A stretch of DNA of 36,370 nt from Spirochaetia bacterium (GCA_029880265.1 JAOUOT010000025.1:1-36370); one strand, 5' to 3'; counted from the stretch's first letter, positions 7,842-15,133 are shown. Notes: generated by a model not told the origin, from the letters alone. Made by a program: numbers and translations.

Positions 7842-9224
7842 TTATATGAGCTCCTTGCTTTTTGCGAGTTTAAAAACGCTTTCATAATCAGAGTATTCTT
7901 CAAGTAATTTCTCGTCGGTAAGTATGTGCCTTACGATTTTTTCGGGCAAATTTTGCATATGATGATAAGATTTATTATAATTTTCAATCGTTATTTTCTT
8001 GCATAAGATATTGGTTTGAAAATAATGAATCTGATGAGTCAATAAGAAACTGAGAGTTTCATAATCTTCTACGGCCTCTGCGGTGATAATGGCTTCTCTA
8101 TTATCGGCTAAGCGTTTACAATATTCAATAAAGGCAAGGTTATCAAGAAATTTTGTATGATCTTCTTCAACTTTAAATTTAAAACTAATAGGGTCAAGCT
8201 TAAATTCTTTTATGACCCTGCCAAGTTCTAGAACGATTTGGTGGCTTTGATTTTTTACTCCAAAATCGTCGGCCGCGAAAGTGATTCCGAAATTATGAAA
8301 ATATTCGCAGACTTCTTTTAATGTAATTTTATCTTCTTCATAGGGCTTTTCGACAATCTCTAATCTTATGTTCTTTGTGTTTAATTTATTTTTTTCAATA
8401 AGTTCAATAAATTTTCTTACTTTTTCTCTGGAATAAAAAGTATCGATAAGGCTTTGCGGCGTAATATTCATCTTTAATAACCCAGGCGAGTTGCGGCAGG
8501 CAGAAATAAGTTTTTCTAGAATTAAAAGCTCAACGCGGTTTATATCTTTATCTTCGGGAATATGCGATAAAAGTTCGCTGTAACTTGAATAGGCGTCGCC
8601 GCCGATGAAGACTTCTCCCCCTTTTAAGCTAAATGTTTCTCTTTGGTAATCATAAAAAATTACCGGCTGAATCACTGCGTTAGCCTCGTCGTTGGCAAAA
8701 AAATCATGAGTCTTATTAAAAAAGGTCCAGTTCCAACGTTTTAAGTTATCAATTAGATTTTGATTTGCGCTTATAAAAAGCTCCGACAGTATTTCGTCTA
8801 TTTCAGATATATAATTACACTGGGTTCTGCCGACCCCAAATTCAAAATAAAGCTTCTTGTGTTTAATGTATTGATGGTAAAAATTTCCTATAATGCTGTC
8901 AATGTTTGGCAGCTCATTATATCCGTTTTCATTTTGGGGAGATACCCCTAAGTATAGCCTATCTTTTTCGTTGAAAATATGAAATTTAAAAGGAAAACTG
9001 CTTTTAGAAGACTCGTCTTTTACTTTATTGACGATTAGCTCGATAAACTTATCGGGTAAAATATTTTGAAGATTTTGAAATAAAATGAGAAATAGGGGCC
9101 TTCCTCTGTTTTCGTTAATAAATTCGTCGCCAAATTTTTCTTTTGTTTCGGCAATCACATAACTTATGTCAGAAGAAAACTTATTCATGCAATCTATATC
9201 TAAGCTTTCTATCGCTTTTTTCAA
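7842..9224 (-). CDS. EAL-type protein, probable c-di-GMP phosphodiesterase or sensor
   Basis: 460 residues from a TTG at 9224; an ATG at 9188 (MNKFSSD) is a fair alternative, and neither has a clear Shine-Dalgarno. Residues ~195-430 follow an EAL domain: QPVIFYDYQRETFSLKGGEVFIGG (the ExLxR signature has become ExFxG), LLKMNITPQSLID with the metal-site Asn, IRLEIVEKP for ELTE, GITFAADDFGV with DDFG intact, FKFKVEE for the KxD region, ITAEAVED for EGVE and YFQTNIL for the QGY motif. Most metal ligands are present but the substrate-binding Arg is not, so it may be inactive or a binding protein. The N-terminal ~190 residues are soluble and could be a worn GGDEF domain or a spirochaete-specific domain. 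It is soluble, with no signal peptide. The stop lies one base before carA. Confidence 0.75.
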   Translation of the reverse strand: MKKAIESLDIDCMNKFSSDISYVIAETKEKFGDEFINENRGRPLFLILFQNLQNILPDKFIELIVNKVKDESSKSSFPFKFHIFNEKDRLYLGVSPQNENGYNELPNIDSIIGNFYHQYIKHKKLYFEFGVGRTQCNYISEIDEILSELFISANQNLIDNLKRWNWTFFNKTHDFFANDEANAVIQPVIFYDYQRETFSLKGGEVFIGGDAYSSYSELLSHIPEDKDINRVELLILEKLISACRNSPGLLKMNITPQSLIDTFYSREKVRKFIELIEKNKLNTKNIRLEIVEKPYEEDKITLKEVCEYFHNFGITFAADDFGVKNQSHQIVLELGRVIKEFKLDPISFKFKVEEDHTKFLDNLAFIEYCKRLADNREAIITAEAVEDYETLSFLLTHQIHYFQTNILCKKITIENYNKSYHHMQNLPEKIVRHILTDEKLLEEYSDYESVFKLAKSKELI

Positions 9225-9263
9225 GTCAAGTCATAAAAATTATTAAATATAAAAATTTCTTTT

Positions 9264-9282
9264 AAAGAGTTATTAACTCTTT
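9264..9282. promoter_or_regulatory. Perfect 9+1+9 palindrome, candidate operator
   Basis: AAAGAGTTA, one T, then TAACTCTTT: a perfect dyad in the 132-base divergent region between the EAL-carA operon (starts at 9224) and the lipoprotein at 9357. It lies about 40 bases from the EAL start codon and about 40 bases upstream of the TTGACA box of the lipoprotein gene. It lacks a following T-run on either side, and a one-base loop cannot form in RNA, so I read it as a protein-binding site and not a terminator. Confidence 0.5.
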
Positions 9283-9322
9283 GCGGAAATAACTTTTTAA
9301 AAGCGAGAAACTGTAAAAAGTA

Positions 9323-9350
9323 TTGACAAAGACTTTTTTAATTATAACTT
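9323..9350 (+). promoter_or_regulatory. Possible sigma-70-type promoter giving a leaderless mRNA
   Basis: TTGACA at 9323-9328 is a perfect -35. TAACTT (9345-9350, 16-base spacer) or TATAAC (9343-9348, 14-base spacer) is a weak -10. Transcription would begin at or just before the ATG at 9357, which has no Shine-Dalgarno. Confidence 0.4.
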
Positions 9351-9356
9351 TGTTTT

Positions 9357-9905
9357 ATGAATATAAAAATTATTTTATTATTATTTACGGCCCTAAGCGT
9401 CATGTTTTGCGGTTCGACCCAGATAAAAGACGAAAAAAAAGAAATTCCAGAAAATATATTGAAATTTTATGAAGGATTTTTTGGCGAGCCTGTCGATGAA
9501 GAAAAGGCTTTTCGGGTTTTTTGTTCGTCAGGATATTATGAGAGAAGGCAATTGAACTCGTTTGAGATTCTTGAGATAAAAAACGACGCTGAAGGCGACC
9601 ATCTGGCCGCTGAAGACTTAAAAGAATATGATAAAGTTGACTTTTTCGGAAAAGCCGTCGTAAAAATTGAATTATATCCAGATACCGGTACGTTGTCAAG
9701 AGTCAGATTTCTGCGTTCATCGGGAATCAGCGAACTTGATAGAATTATTTCAGAAGACATTACCCGCTGGAAGTTCTCTTTTCTAATTGAAAATAAAGAA
9801 GACGACGAGATTCCCGAGCAATTTCTGGTTGAATATGCCGTACTATTAGAGAAAAAAATATCGCGCGATGAAGCCGTAGAAGAACTAAAAAAATATGTGC
9901 GTTAA
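9357..9905 (+). CDS. Lipoprotein with TonB-C-terminal-like domain
   Basis: 182 residues. The signal peptide MNIKIILLLFTALSVMFC ends in a lipobox with Cys18 followed by GSTQIKDEKK. Residues ~90-150 (FFGKAVVKIELYPDTGTLSR, VRFLRSSGISELDRIISEDI, TRWKF) match the TonB_C pattern 'G.V.V...I...G.V..V.V..SSG...LD......W.F', which in TonB and many stand-alone envelope proteins forms a small beta-alpha-beta unit. Unlike TonB it has no membrane-spanning anchor with a proline-rich arm, but a lipid anchor. It could bind a TonB box of a receptor or peptidoglycan; two TonB-dependent receptors lie further downstream, but they are far away. It is transcribed alone, divergent from the EAL-carA operon and convergent with the gene at 9926. 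The start is fixed by the signal peptide. Confidence 0.7.
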   Translation: MNIKIILLLFTALSVMFCGSTQIKDEKKEIPENILKFYEGFFGEPVDEEKAFRVFCSSGYYERRQLNSFEILEIKNDAEGDHLAAEDLKEYDKVDFFGKAVVKIELYPDTGTLSRVRFLRSSGISELDRIISEDITRWKFSFLIENKEDDEIPEQFLVEYAVLLEKKISRDEAVEELKKYVR

Positions 9906-9925
9906 GAGTTGATATTTCAAATTTC

Positions 9926-11446
9926 TTACGGAGATTGCTTTTGACTTTTTAACGAAGGCGATAAATAAATAAAGTCTTGACCAAGAAATCTTAAATAAAT
10001 AAGATAAAACAAATAAGAAACCTGTGTTTCAATTATGGGGCGCATTGTTTTATGATCCCTGGTTTGAAATGCCCGAGATAACATATTATCTTCGTTTATT
10101 TTCTTAATAATATTTGGCTGATCTGAAAACCAGAGATTTGAAACTGTATCTAAAATATAAGAATAGATATCAAATGAATCGCGGTCTGGCACGCTGGTAA
10201 AACGATAGATATTTTCGTCCCACCAGCCGTTTAATACTGATTTTACAAATTCAAAAGGAAGTTCCCGGGCCATCTTTTGTTTTTTTAGCGGCCGGTGTAT
10301 AAAGCCTGTTCTTCCCTCGCGCATAAAATACATAACAAGTTTTAGAAAGTAAACCGGCCCGTAATGATATATTAAATAATTTTTCTCTTTGTCTGAAAAA
10401 GAAGAAAAATGAAGAAGAAAACTATCTTTAGCGTAATTAAAATACTTAATTAAAAAATCGGTATATTCTTTTATTTTATCTTTATTTTTACGATGAGAAA
10501 TGAACTCTCTAATCAAAATTTTTCGAAGCGTAGATTCTTCGGCTCCTAAATGAGTTTCAACATAAATCGATTTTTGTATTTTTTCTTTTTCTGAATCAAA
10601 CTTTTTTTCGTCAATATTCATTATATATAAATAACTGTTATTAAAATTTGAATTGCCCCTGCTGTCTAAAAAATAAGCGTTAACAATGCATGTTTCATGA
10701 ACCGCGGGCTTTTCTGTCTTTTTTTGAGCTATTTCTTTGGCTATTTCTTGACCTTCATTGATAATTTCATAGAGGTCAGTGCGAAAAATAGACGATATTC
10801 CGTATCGAATAAGCGAGGTATAATCGCCCCGAGCCTCTATTTTATCGTTTTTTATTTCTTCTTTTTTTATTTTCAGTATATATGCCATTCTACGAAGCAG
10901 AAAGTCTGTTTGTTCGCAAAGTTCTAGTCTTGGATAAACTTTAAAAACGAGAACTTGCTCTAAAAAAAGCTTATTTAATGAGGTTCTTTTTATGCTTTCA
11001 AAAATTTCTTTGACAAACATCCATTCGTTATGTACATTTATGTTAAAGGTTTTTAACAGCTCATAAGATTTTATCATTTTGATAAATTCTATCTTGGTAT
11101 CTTCCATTTGAGATTCGGGAAAAATATTATAAAAATCTTTATGAGCGGCGTTATCAATATGCTTTTCTTCAAGACCAGATTCAATTGTCGAATAAATACG
11201 GACAATATTTAGTAGAGCGTTTTCAATTTCTTTCATTTGAAAGCGAAAATCGGCTCTAATTTCAGGCGTAACCGCAGCCGATTCAAGATATTTTCTTAAA
11301 CCGTCAGAATTTAAAATGTGAGACTCAAGCGGAAAAAGGTAGCCTCTTTTATAAGAATCTAAATATTTAATCGATTTTTCTGAGTCTTCGGCTGAAATTA
11401 AATTATAATTTATTTCAGGTTCATATTTGTATCCGCTGGCCGACAT
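9926..11446 (-). CDS. Large hypothetical protein, helical and charged
   Basis: 506 residues that I do not recognise. It has no signal peptide or membrane helix and is rich in Lys, Glu, Ile and aromatic residues. Segments that stand out are YFNYAKDSFLLHFSSFSDKE, YHYGPVYFLKLVMYFMREGR, LPFEFVKSVLNGWWDENIYR and VSYLFYLIYLRFLGQDFIYL near the C-terminus. The start ATG at 11446 is 10 bases downstream of a TATAAT box with a matched TTGACA box, so the mRNA is probably leaderless. It is a single-gene unit between the convergent TonB-C-like lipoprotein and a divergent broken coiled-coil/macrodomain locus. Length and normal codon use argue that it is a real gene. Possibly spirochaete-specific; I give no function. 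Confidence 0.75.
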   Translation of the reverse strand: MSASGYKYEPEINYNLISAEDSEKSIKYLDSYKRGYLFPLESHILNSDGLRKYLESAAVTPEIRADFRFQMKEIENALLNIVRIYSTIESGLEEKHIDNAAHKDFYNIFPESQMEDTKIEFIKMIKSYELLKTFNINVHNEWMFVKEIFESIKRTSLNKLFLEQVLVFKVYPRLELCEQTDFLLRRMAYILKIKKEEIKNDKIEARGDYTSLIRYGISSIFRTDLYEIINEGQEIAKEIAQKKTEKPAVHETCIVNAYFLDSRGNSNFNNSYLYIMNIDEKKFDSEKEKIQKSIYVETHLGAEESTLRKILIREFISHRKNKDKIKEYTDFLIKYFNYAKDSFLLHFSSFSDKEKNYLIYHYGPVYFLKLVMYFMREGRTGFIHRPLKKQKMARELPFEFVKSVLNGWWDENIYRFTSVPDRDSFDIYSYILDTVSNLWFSDQPNIIKKINEDNMLSRAFQTRDHKTMRPIIETQVSYLFYLIYLRFLGQDFIYLSPSLKSQKQSP

Positions 11447-11455
11447 AGTTTATTT

Positions 11456-11486
11456 ATTATATCGTCTTTAATCAACTTTGTGTCAA
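11456..11486 (-). promoter_or_regulatory. Sigma-70-type promoter of the gene at 9926-11446
   Basis: On the minus strand, TTGACA (11486-11481), a 19-base spacer and TATAAT (11461-11456). Both boxes are perfect; the spacer is two bases longer than ideal. The transcription start would be around 11449, about three bases before the ATG at 11446. Confidence 0.6.
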
Positions 11487-11508
11487 ATACTATTCTTCTT
11501 CAGAATAA

Positions 11509-11661
11509 AAATATTTTCAGATCCCAAAGTTAAAAATAGTTAAGCCCGATTTCCCCTCGCCGAATGAACTGGTAAATAAAGCGATAACAGATTTAAAAAA
11601 CAATGTCTCTGGAATAATTATAGAAGATCTTGACAAAGCAAAGAAGAGCTTGACAAAGTAA
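11509..11661 (+). pseudogene. 5' fragment of a coiled-coil protein, no start codon and frameshifted into the macrodomain frame
   Basis: An open frame with no ATG, GTG or TTG start (preceded by TAA at 11506) encodes IPKLKIVKPDFPSPNELV, then a helical stretch that ends DKAKKSLTK at the stop 11659-11661. If one base is added in the AAAG-rich stretch around 11634-11650, the frame continues as DKAKEELDKVKEKAKEKIN and then KTTEQAKTKVENKAKKKVN straight into the macrodomain gene. So this looks like one former gene with a lost 5' end and a one-base deletion in a purine run. There is a nearby short duplication of CTTGACAAAG (11629 and 11649). The stretch 11447-11762 has no other intact gene. Confidence 0.55.
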
Positions 11662-11762
11662 AAGAGAAAGCCAAAGAGAAAATAAACAAGACAACAGAGC
11701 AGGCGAAAACAAAAGTTGAAAATAAAGCGAAGAAAAAAGTAAATTGTTTTAATTGCAAAAAA

Positions 11763-12266
11763 GTGGCCATCTATAAAATCATAAAAGGAGACGTAACCGA
11801 GCAAGAAACCGAGGCGATTGTCAATGCCGCGAATACAAATCTTATATTAGGCGCGGGAGTCGCCGGGGCTATTCGGTTAAAAGGCGGCCCTCAAATTCAA
11901 AAAGAATGCAACGAAAAGGCTTCTATTATAGAAGGCGAAGTCGCCGTAACTTCGGGGGGAAACCTTAAAGCAAAGTATATTCTTCATGCGGCGACAATGC
12001 CCCCGGGAGGAAGGTCTTCCGCACAGATTGTTCAAAAAGCCGTCTATAGCATTTTTGAGAAATTACGCGAATATAAAATAAAAAGCGCGTCGATGCCGGC
12101 TATTGGCTGCGGCATTGCCGGGGTAAACATTAAAGACGGCGCAAGAGTTATAATAAAGGCGGTAATTCAAGAGATTGAAAAAGATCAATATCCCGAAGAA
12201 TTTCGAATTGTGCTTTTTACAGAAGAAGATTATAATATATTTTTAGAAGCCGAAAAAGAGATGTGA
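11763..12266 (+). CDS. Macrodomain protein (ADP-ribose binding or hydrolysing)
   Basis: 167 residues from a GTG at 11763, the place where family members usually begin (VAIYKIIKGDVTEQETEAIV). Macrodomains bind ADP-ribose or remove it from proteins, or hydrolyse O-acetyl-ADP-ribose. Seen here: GDVTEQETEAIVNAANTNL with the adenine-contacting Asp and the AAN motif, GAGVAGAIRLKGGP for the ribose/diphosphate loop, EGEVAVTSGGNLKAKYILHA, and MPAIGCGIAGVNIKDGA for the second phosphate loop. All usual motifs are intact, so it is likely functional. There is no Shine-Dalgarno before the GTG, and the same frame is open back to 11634 with a Lys/Glu coiled coil and a CFNC motif, so a longer protein is possible. 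It lies 70 bases before yraN. Cytoplasmic. Confidence 0.88.
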   Translation: MAIYKIIKGDVTEQETEAIVNAANTNLILGAGVAGAIRLKGGPQIQKECNEKASIIEGEVAVTSGGNLKAKYILHAATMPPGGRSSAQIVQKAVYSIFEKLREYKIKSASMPAIGCGIAGVNIKDGARVIIKAVIQEIEKDQYPEEFRIVLFTEEDYNIFLEAEKEM

Positions 12267-12336
12267 TTGCCGCCGCATTCCCAAAAAAATTCAATAACGT
12301 GCTTTACAAAATAATTCTATATACAAATTATGGTTA

Positions 12337-12753
12337 ATGAATCGAATAAAGCCGTTAAAACCCTCAAAAGAATCAAAATTAAAACGGGGTAAAATTGCTG
12401 AGAACAGGGCTTCTCTTGTTTTGAGAAAAAAAGGGTATAATATTTTGGCGAGAAATATTCGATTTTATGGCATTGAAATTGATTATCTGGTTAAAAAAGA
12501 AATAGAAGGCGAATATCACTATTTCTTCTTCGAGATAAAGCGAATAAAAAATGAGCATTATAACGCCGGCTATCTTCCTTTTAGTTTTAAACAGTATATG
12601 AAGTATAGAAAGGCTATAGATAACTGGCACGCTGAATTAAATAAAATTAAGAATAGTCATATTGGGCTTATATTATTTAACGAGAATTCAGAGCTCTTAG
12701 ACTTTAATCCTCATTATGTCAAGAACGAGATGTTTAATTCTCAGGCAAATTGA
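12337..12753 (+). CDS. yraN: YraN/UPF0102 family endonuclease-like protein
   Basis: 138 residues. The PD-(D/E)XK-like core of UPF0102 is visible: GKIAENRASLVLRKKGYNIL with the conserved Glu, RNIRFYGIEIDYLV with ExD (usually GEID), and YHYFFFEIKRIKNE with ExK. C-terminal basic helix and a lysine-rich N-terminus (MNRIKPLKPSKESKLKRG) suggest nucleic-acid contact. The family is often encoded beside comM and dprA, and comM lies about 0.4 kb away here on the other strand, which supports the call. The family may act as a Holliday-junction or DNA-processing nuclease, but the role is not settled. I use the ATG at 12337; an overlapping ATG at 12330 is out of frame. Cytoplasmic. Confidence 0.85.
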   Translation: MNRIKPLKPSKESKLKRGKIAENRASLVLRKKGYNILARNIRFYGIEIDYLVKKEIEGEYHYFFFEIKRIKNEHYNAGYLPFSFKQYMKYRKAIDNWHAELNKIKNSHIGLILFNENSELLDFNPHYVKNEMFNSQAN

Positions 12754-12780
12754 CTTTTTACCTTAAAGCGTTAAAAATAG

Positions 12781-12806
12781 TTATAAAATATAAAATAATT
12801 TTATAA
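12781..12806. repeat. AT-only inverted repeat downstream of yraN
   Basis: TTATAAAAT (12781-12789), an 8-base loop and ATTTTATAA (12798-12806) form a perfect 9-bp dyad composed only of A and T. It might act as a weak terminator after yraN or be low-complexity noise. Confidence 0.3.
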
Positions 12807-12811
12807 CTTAT

Positions 12812-12839
12812 TCAAGTTCTCCTTCAGAAAATCCGATAT
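12812..12839 (+). promoter_or_regulatory. Candidate sigma-28 (flagellar) promoter of the FlgM-like gene
   Basis: TCAA (12812-12815), a 16-base spacer and TCCGATAT (12832-12839) match the flagellar sigma consensus TAAA-N14/16-GCCGATAT at 3 of 4 and 7 of 8 positions. The start point would be about 12845-12848, directly before the first leader hairpin. Its own anti-sigma-like gene follows, as is common for flgM. Confidence 0.55.
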
Positions 12840-12847
12840 TTTTTGAG

Positions 12848-12891
12848 AAAGCCAAGGAAGGCTTTAAATTTAATGTTACAGGGAAGTAACA
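12848..12891 (+). promoter_or_regulatory. Two CsrA-type GGA hairpins in the leader of the FlgM-like gene
   Basis: Hairpin 1: AAAGCC-AAGGAA-GGCTTT (12848-12865). Hairpin 2: TGTTAC-AGGGAA-GTAACA (12874-12891). Each has a perfect 6-bp stem and a 6-base loop with GGA. Hairpin 2 contains the Shine-Dalgarno (AGGGA) and ends two bases before the ATG at 12893; it matches the CsrA consensus RUACARGGAUGU at 10 of 12 bases (UUACAGGGAAGU). Two GGA hairpins with one over the ribosome site is the classic CsrA repression layout. Confidence 0.6.
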
Positions 12892-12892
12892 A

Positions 12893-13078
12893 ATGGCCAG
12901 AAGATTAGCAAACAAGGGGAGAAGATCCGTTCCTAAAACCACCGAATTAGGAAGGCGAAAATACTCCTCAAAAACAGAAAAAATTAACGAATATCAAAAA
13001 AGAATCAGGGATGAAAACTACCTTGATTTTGCTATAGAAAAGATAGCCGCCGAACTTACGCATTTCTTATTGAAATAA
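12893..13078 (+). CDS. Small basic protein resembling the FlgM anti-sigma-28 C-terminal region
   Basis: 61 residues, with a basic N-terminus (MARRLANKGRRSVPKTTELG) and a helical C-terminus, KINEYQKRIRDENYLDFAIE then KIAAELTHFLLK. The latter matches the FlgM core pattern 'RV..LK..I.NG.Y..D..KIA..LI', including the Ile-Arg-Asp turn, the aromatic after it and the conserved KIA. FlgM binds and holds the flagellar sigma-28 factor until it is exported. The N-terminus is shorter and more basic than usual, so this is a resemblance, not a firm identity. A sigma-28-like promoter and two CsrA-type hairpins upstream support a flagellar role. A strong bidirectional terminator follows. A short DNA- or RNA-binding protein is the main alternative. 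Confidence 0.5.
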   Translation: MARRLANKGRRSVPKTTELGRRKYSSKTEKINEYQKRIRDENYLDFAIEKIAAELTHFLLK

Positions 13079-13085
13079 CAAGACA

Positions 13086-13125
13086 GGTAACATATTCAAA
13101 AGAGCATTTTTTTGAATATGTTATC
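13086..13125. terminator. Bidirectional intrinsic terminator between the FlgM-like gene and comM
   Basis: TAACATATTCAAA (13088-13100) and TTTGAATATGTTA (13111-13123) form a perfect 13-bp stem with a 10-base loop (AGAGCATTTT), extended by G-C at 13086/13125. The T-run lies in the loop and the stem, as in AT-rich bidirectional terminators. It sits between the convergent stops at 13078 and 13124. Confidence 0.75.
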
Positions 13126-14653
13126 AGGCTATCATTTCTTCGGCTAAATTGCGCAGTTTTCCGAAAACTCTGTAACTAAACGCCTCGTCTAGAATATCTT
13201 TGTTTAAACGGTCTTTTTCGTAAAAATCCTGAATTGTTAACGCTAATCGAAGCGAATGTATTAACCCGCGATGGCTTAATTCGAGAGACTCGGCGTAATG
13301 TTTAAGAATTTTCTCCCATTGAAACAATCTATTTACATAACTAAATACCTGTTCGGTAGAGAGTTCAGAATTGTATTTATTTTGATTTCTAAAAAACATT
13401 CGATTTCGTCCTTCGATAATTTTATTTCTGTGCCATTCGGTATTTTTGTCGTTCTTATTTATTGCGAAAAGATTTTCAGTTTCTTCAATGGATTCAATTT
13501 CTAGAGAAATTCTATCTAAAAAAGGCCCTATGATTTTTCTGTAAAGCTGCCTTACCTGATGCAGTCTGCAGCCGCATTTTTTTTTAATGGAAAAAACATA
13601 GCCGCATCGGCACGGGTTCGCGGCCCCTATGAAAATAAAATCGGCGGGAAAAGTAAAAGCTCCTTTTGCTCTGCTTACGGTAATTTTTTTTTCTTCAAGA
13701 GGCTCTCTTAAAGCCTGAAGGCTTGCCGAGTGAAACTCAAGAAGTTCGTCTAAAAACAAAACGCCTCTATGCGCCAATGAAATTTCTCCCGGCATAGGAT
13801 GAGATCCGCCGCCTACGAGAGCGATATCAGATGTCGTATGGTGGGGAGATCGAAATGGCCGGCTCTCGATAAGCCCTCCTTTTGACAGCCCCGATACCGA
13901 ATAAATTTTTGTTACCTCAAGCGCTTCGTCAAGCGATAAATCGGGCAAAAGGCCCTCTGACGCTCTTGCTATCATAGTTTTGCCTGTTCCGGGAGCGCCC
14001 ATTATTAACGAGTGATGCTTTCCCATAATTGAAAAACAAACGCCCGACTTTGCTTTCTGCTGGCCCTTTATTTGAGATAAGTCAATTGAATATACATTTT
14101 TTTTAGGATTAAACCTTCCTTCTTTTACGGGTAAAATTAAATTTTTTTCGAGAAGCCTTAAATCAGACAACTGGTTTAAAGGATATACAATAAGATTGGG
14201 AATTAATTTAATTTCGTCAAGAGAGCTTTCAGGAGCCGCCACGGCCCGAATTTGAGAAAGTTTATGCGCCAAAATTGCGGCCGCCATGATTCCCGATGAA
14301 GACTGAAGAGTTCCGTCAAGAGAGAGCCCGCCTAAGAGCATTTTGCCCGTAAGGCATGACGGGTCTATTTGCCCCGAAGCGCTTAAAATAGAGGCTGCGA
14401 CTGCCAGTTCAATTAATCCGCCTTCTTTGGGTATTTCGTTGGGAGCCAGATTGACGACAATCTGCTTTATCGGATATATAAATCCGCTGTTTACGATAGC
14501 CGATCTTATTCTTTCTCTTGATTCTTTAACGGCGCTGTCGCCTAGCCCCACTATCTGCATATACATGCTGCCCGGCAGTAGGTCGGCTTCGACCTGAACC
14601 GGAATTGTGCGATATCCCATAACGCTTGCCGTGTTTGCTTTGCCTACTTTCAT
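13124..14653 (-). CDS. comM: ComM/YifB family Mg-chelatase-like AAA+ ATPase
   Basis: From the ATG at 14653 it is 509 residues, the normal family length; the upstream TTG at 14680 is less likely because GGGGG lies about 9 bases before 14653 and the family begins MKVGKANTASVMG. ComM is a hexameric helicase that extends branch migration during recombination of incoming DNA. Visible features are the N-terminal ChlI-like domain (QIVVNLAPNEIPKEGGLIEL), Walker A GAPGTGKTMIA, RSPHHTTSDIALVGGG, Walker B GVLFLDELLEF, the ANPCRCGY zinc-type motif and a C-terminal domain (LSHRGLIHSLRLALTIQDFY). It faces the FlgM-like gene and yraN. Cytoplasmic. All key ATPase motifs are intact. Confidence 0.95.
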   Translation of the reverse strand: MKVGKANTASVMGYRTIPVQVEADLLPGSMYMQIVGLGDSAVKESRERIRSAIVNSGFIYPIKQIVVNLAPNEIPKEGGLIELAVAASILSASGQIDPSCLTGKMLLGGLSLDGTLQSSSGIMAAAILAHKLSQIRAVAAPESSLDEIKLIPNLIVYPLNQLSDLRLLEKNLILPVKEGRFNPKKNVYSIDLSQIKGQQKAKSGVCFSIMGKHHSLIMGAPGTGKTMIARASEGLLPDLSLDEALEVTKIYSVSGLSKGGLIESRPFRSPHHTTSDIALVGGGSHPMPGEISLAHRGVLFLDELLEFHSASLQALREPLEEKKITVSRAKGAFTFPADFIFIGAANPCRCGYVFSIKKKCGCRLHQVRQLYRKIIGPFLDRISLEIESIEETENLFAINKNDKNTEWHRNKIIEGRNRMFFRNQNKYNSELSTEQVFSYVNRLFQWEKILKHYAESLELSHRGLIHSLRLALTIQDFYEKDRLNKDILDEAFSYRVFGKLRNLAEEMIA

Positions 14654-14735
14654 ATTTATATAATACCCCCTTTTTCTCAATTCATTCCGCTAAAAGGCTT
14701 GCTTTATCAAAAAAAGAAAAGAAAGTGGCATTATA

Positions 14736-15101
14736 ATGAACAAAAAATTTGTATTTCTTTTTATAACCGTTTTTTTGCTGCAGTTTTGTTCGGGCCGATT
14801 TGTAATTAAAGAAGAGCTAAGTTATTTTTCTGAAAAATATTCCGGAACTTATAAAATAAAGAAAATTACCGATATAGGAAATAACAAAAAAATAAATCCC
14901 GGCGAAGTAGTGAAAATATATTTTGTATCTGATTCTGAATCTATAAAAGTGTACGCTTATCTGCCTTCGGAACCCCGCGAAAAAACCCTGGGAAAAAACA
15001 TATTATATCTTTTTGATACAGATTTTCCCAATGAAATGTATAAAAGAGAATTTCTAGAAATGAAATTGAGCGAAATTCTTGAAGCGCAGGGTGGCGGTTG
15101 A
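14736..15101 (+). CDS. Small lipoprotein, first gene of the receptor-kinase operon
   Basis: 121 residues. Signal peptide MNKKFVFLFITVFLLQFC with Cys18 (lipobox LLQFC), mature part SGRFVIKEELSYFSEKYSGT. The mature domain is ~100 residues with alternating strands (YKIKKITDI, EVVKIYFVSD, SIKVYAYL) and an acidic/aromatic end; I do not recognise it. It starts at an ATG directly after TATAA, so the promoter must lie further upstream. It is 32 bases ahead of the YfiR-like gene and in the same direction, so it likely belongs to the operon that ends with the hybrid histidine kinase. A role as accessory of the periplasmic sensor is an inference. Confidence 0.65.
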   Translation: MNKKFVFLFITVFLLQFCSGRFVIKEELSYFSEKYSGTYKIKKITDIGNNKKINPGEVVKIYFVSDSESIKVYAYLPSEPREKTLGKNILYLFDTDFPNEMYKREFLEMKLSEILEAQGGG

Positions 15102-15133
15102 ATAGTTTATTAAGTTTATTAAAATAATTAAAG

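Noticed and set aside
11517..11804. 95-residue leftward frame rich in Phe, opposite the broken coiled-coil gene
   Set aside because: It is the reverse of a Lys/Glu coding strand, with a codon pattern typical of an antisense shadow and no ribosome site.
12781..12806. Intrinsic terminator after yraN
   Set aside because: The dyad has no G or C and no T-run after it, so it may just be AT-rich noise; listed as a repeat only.
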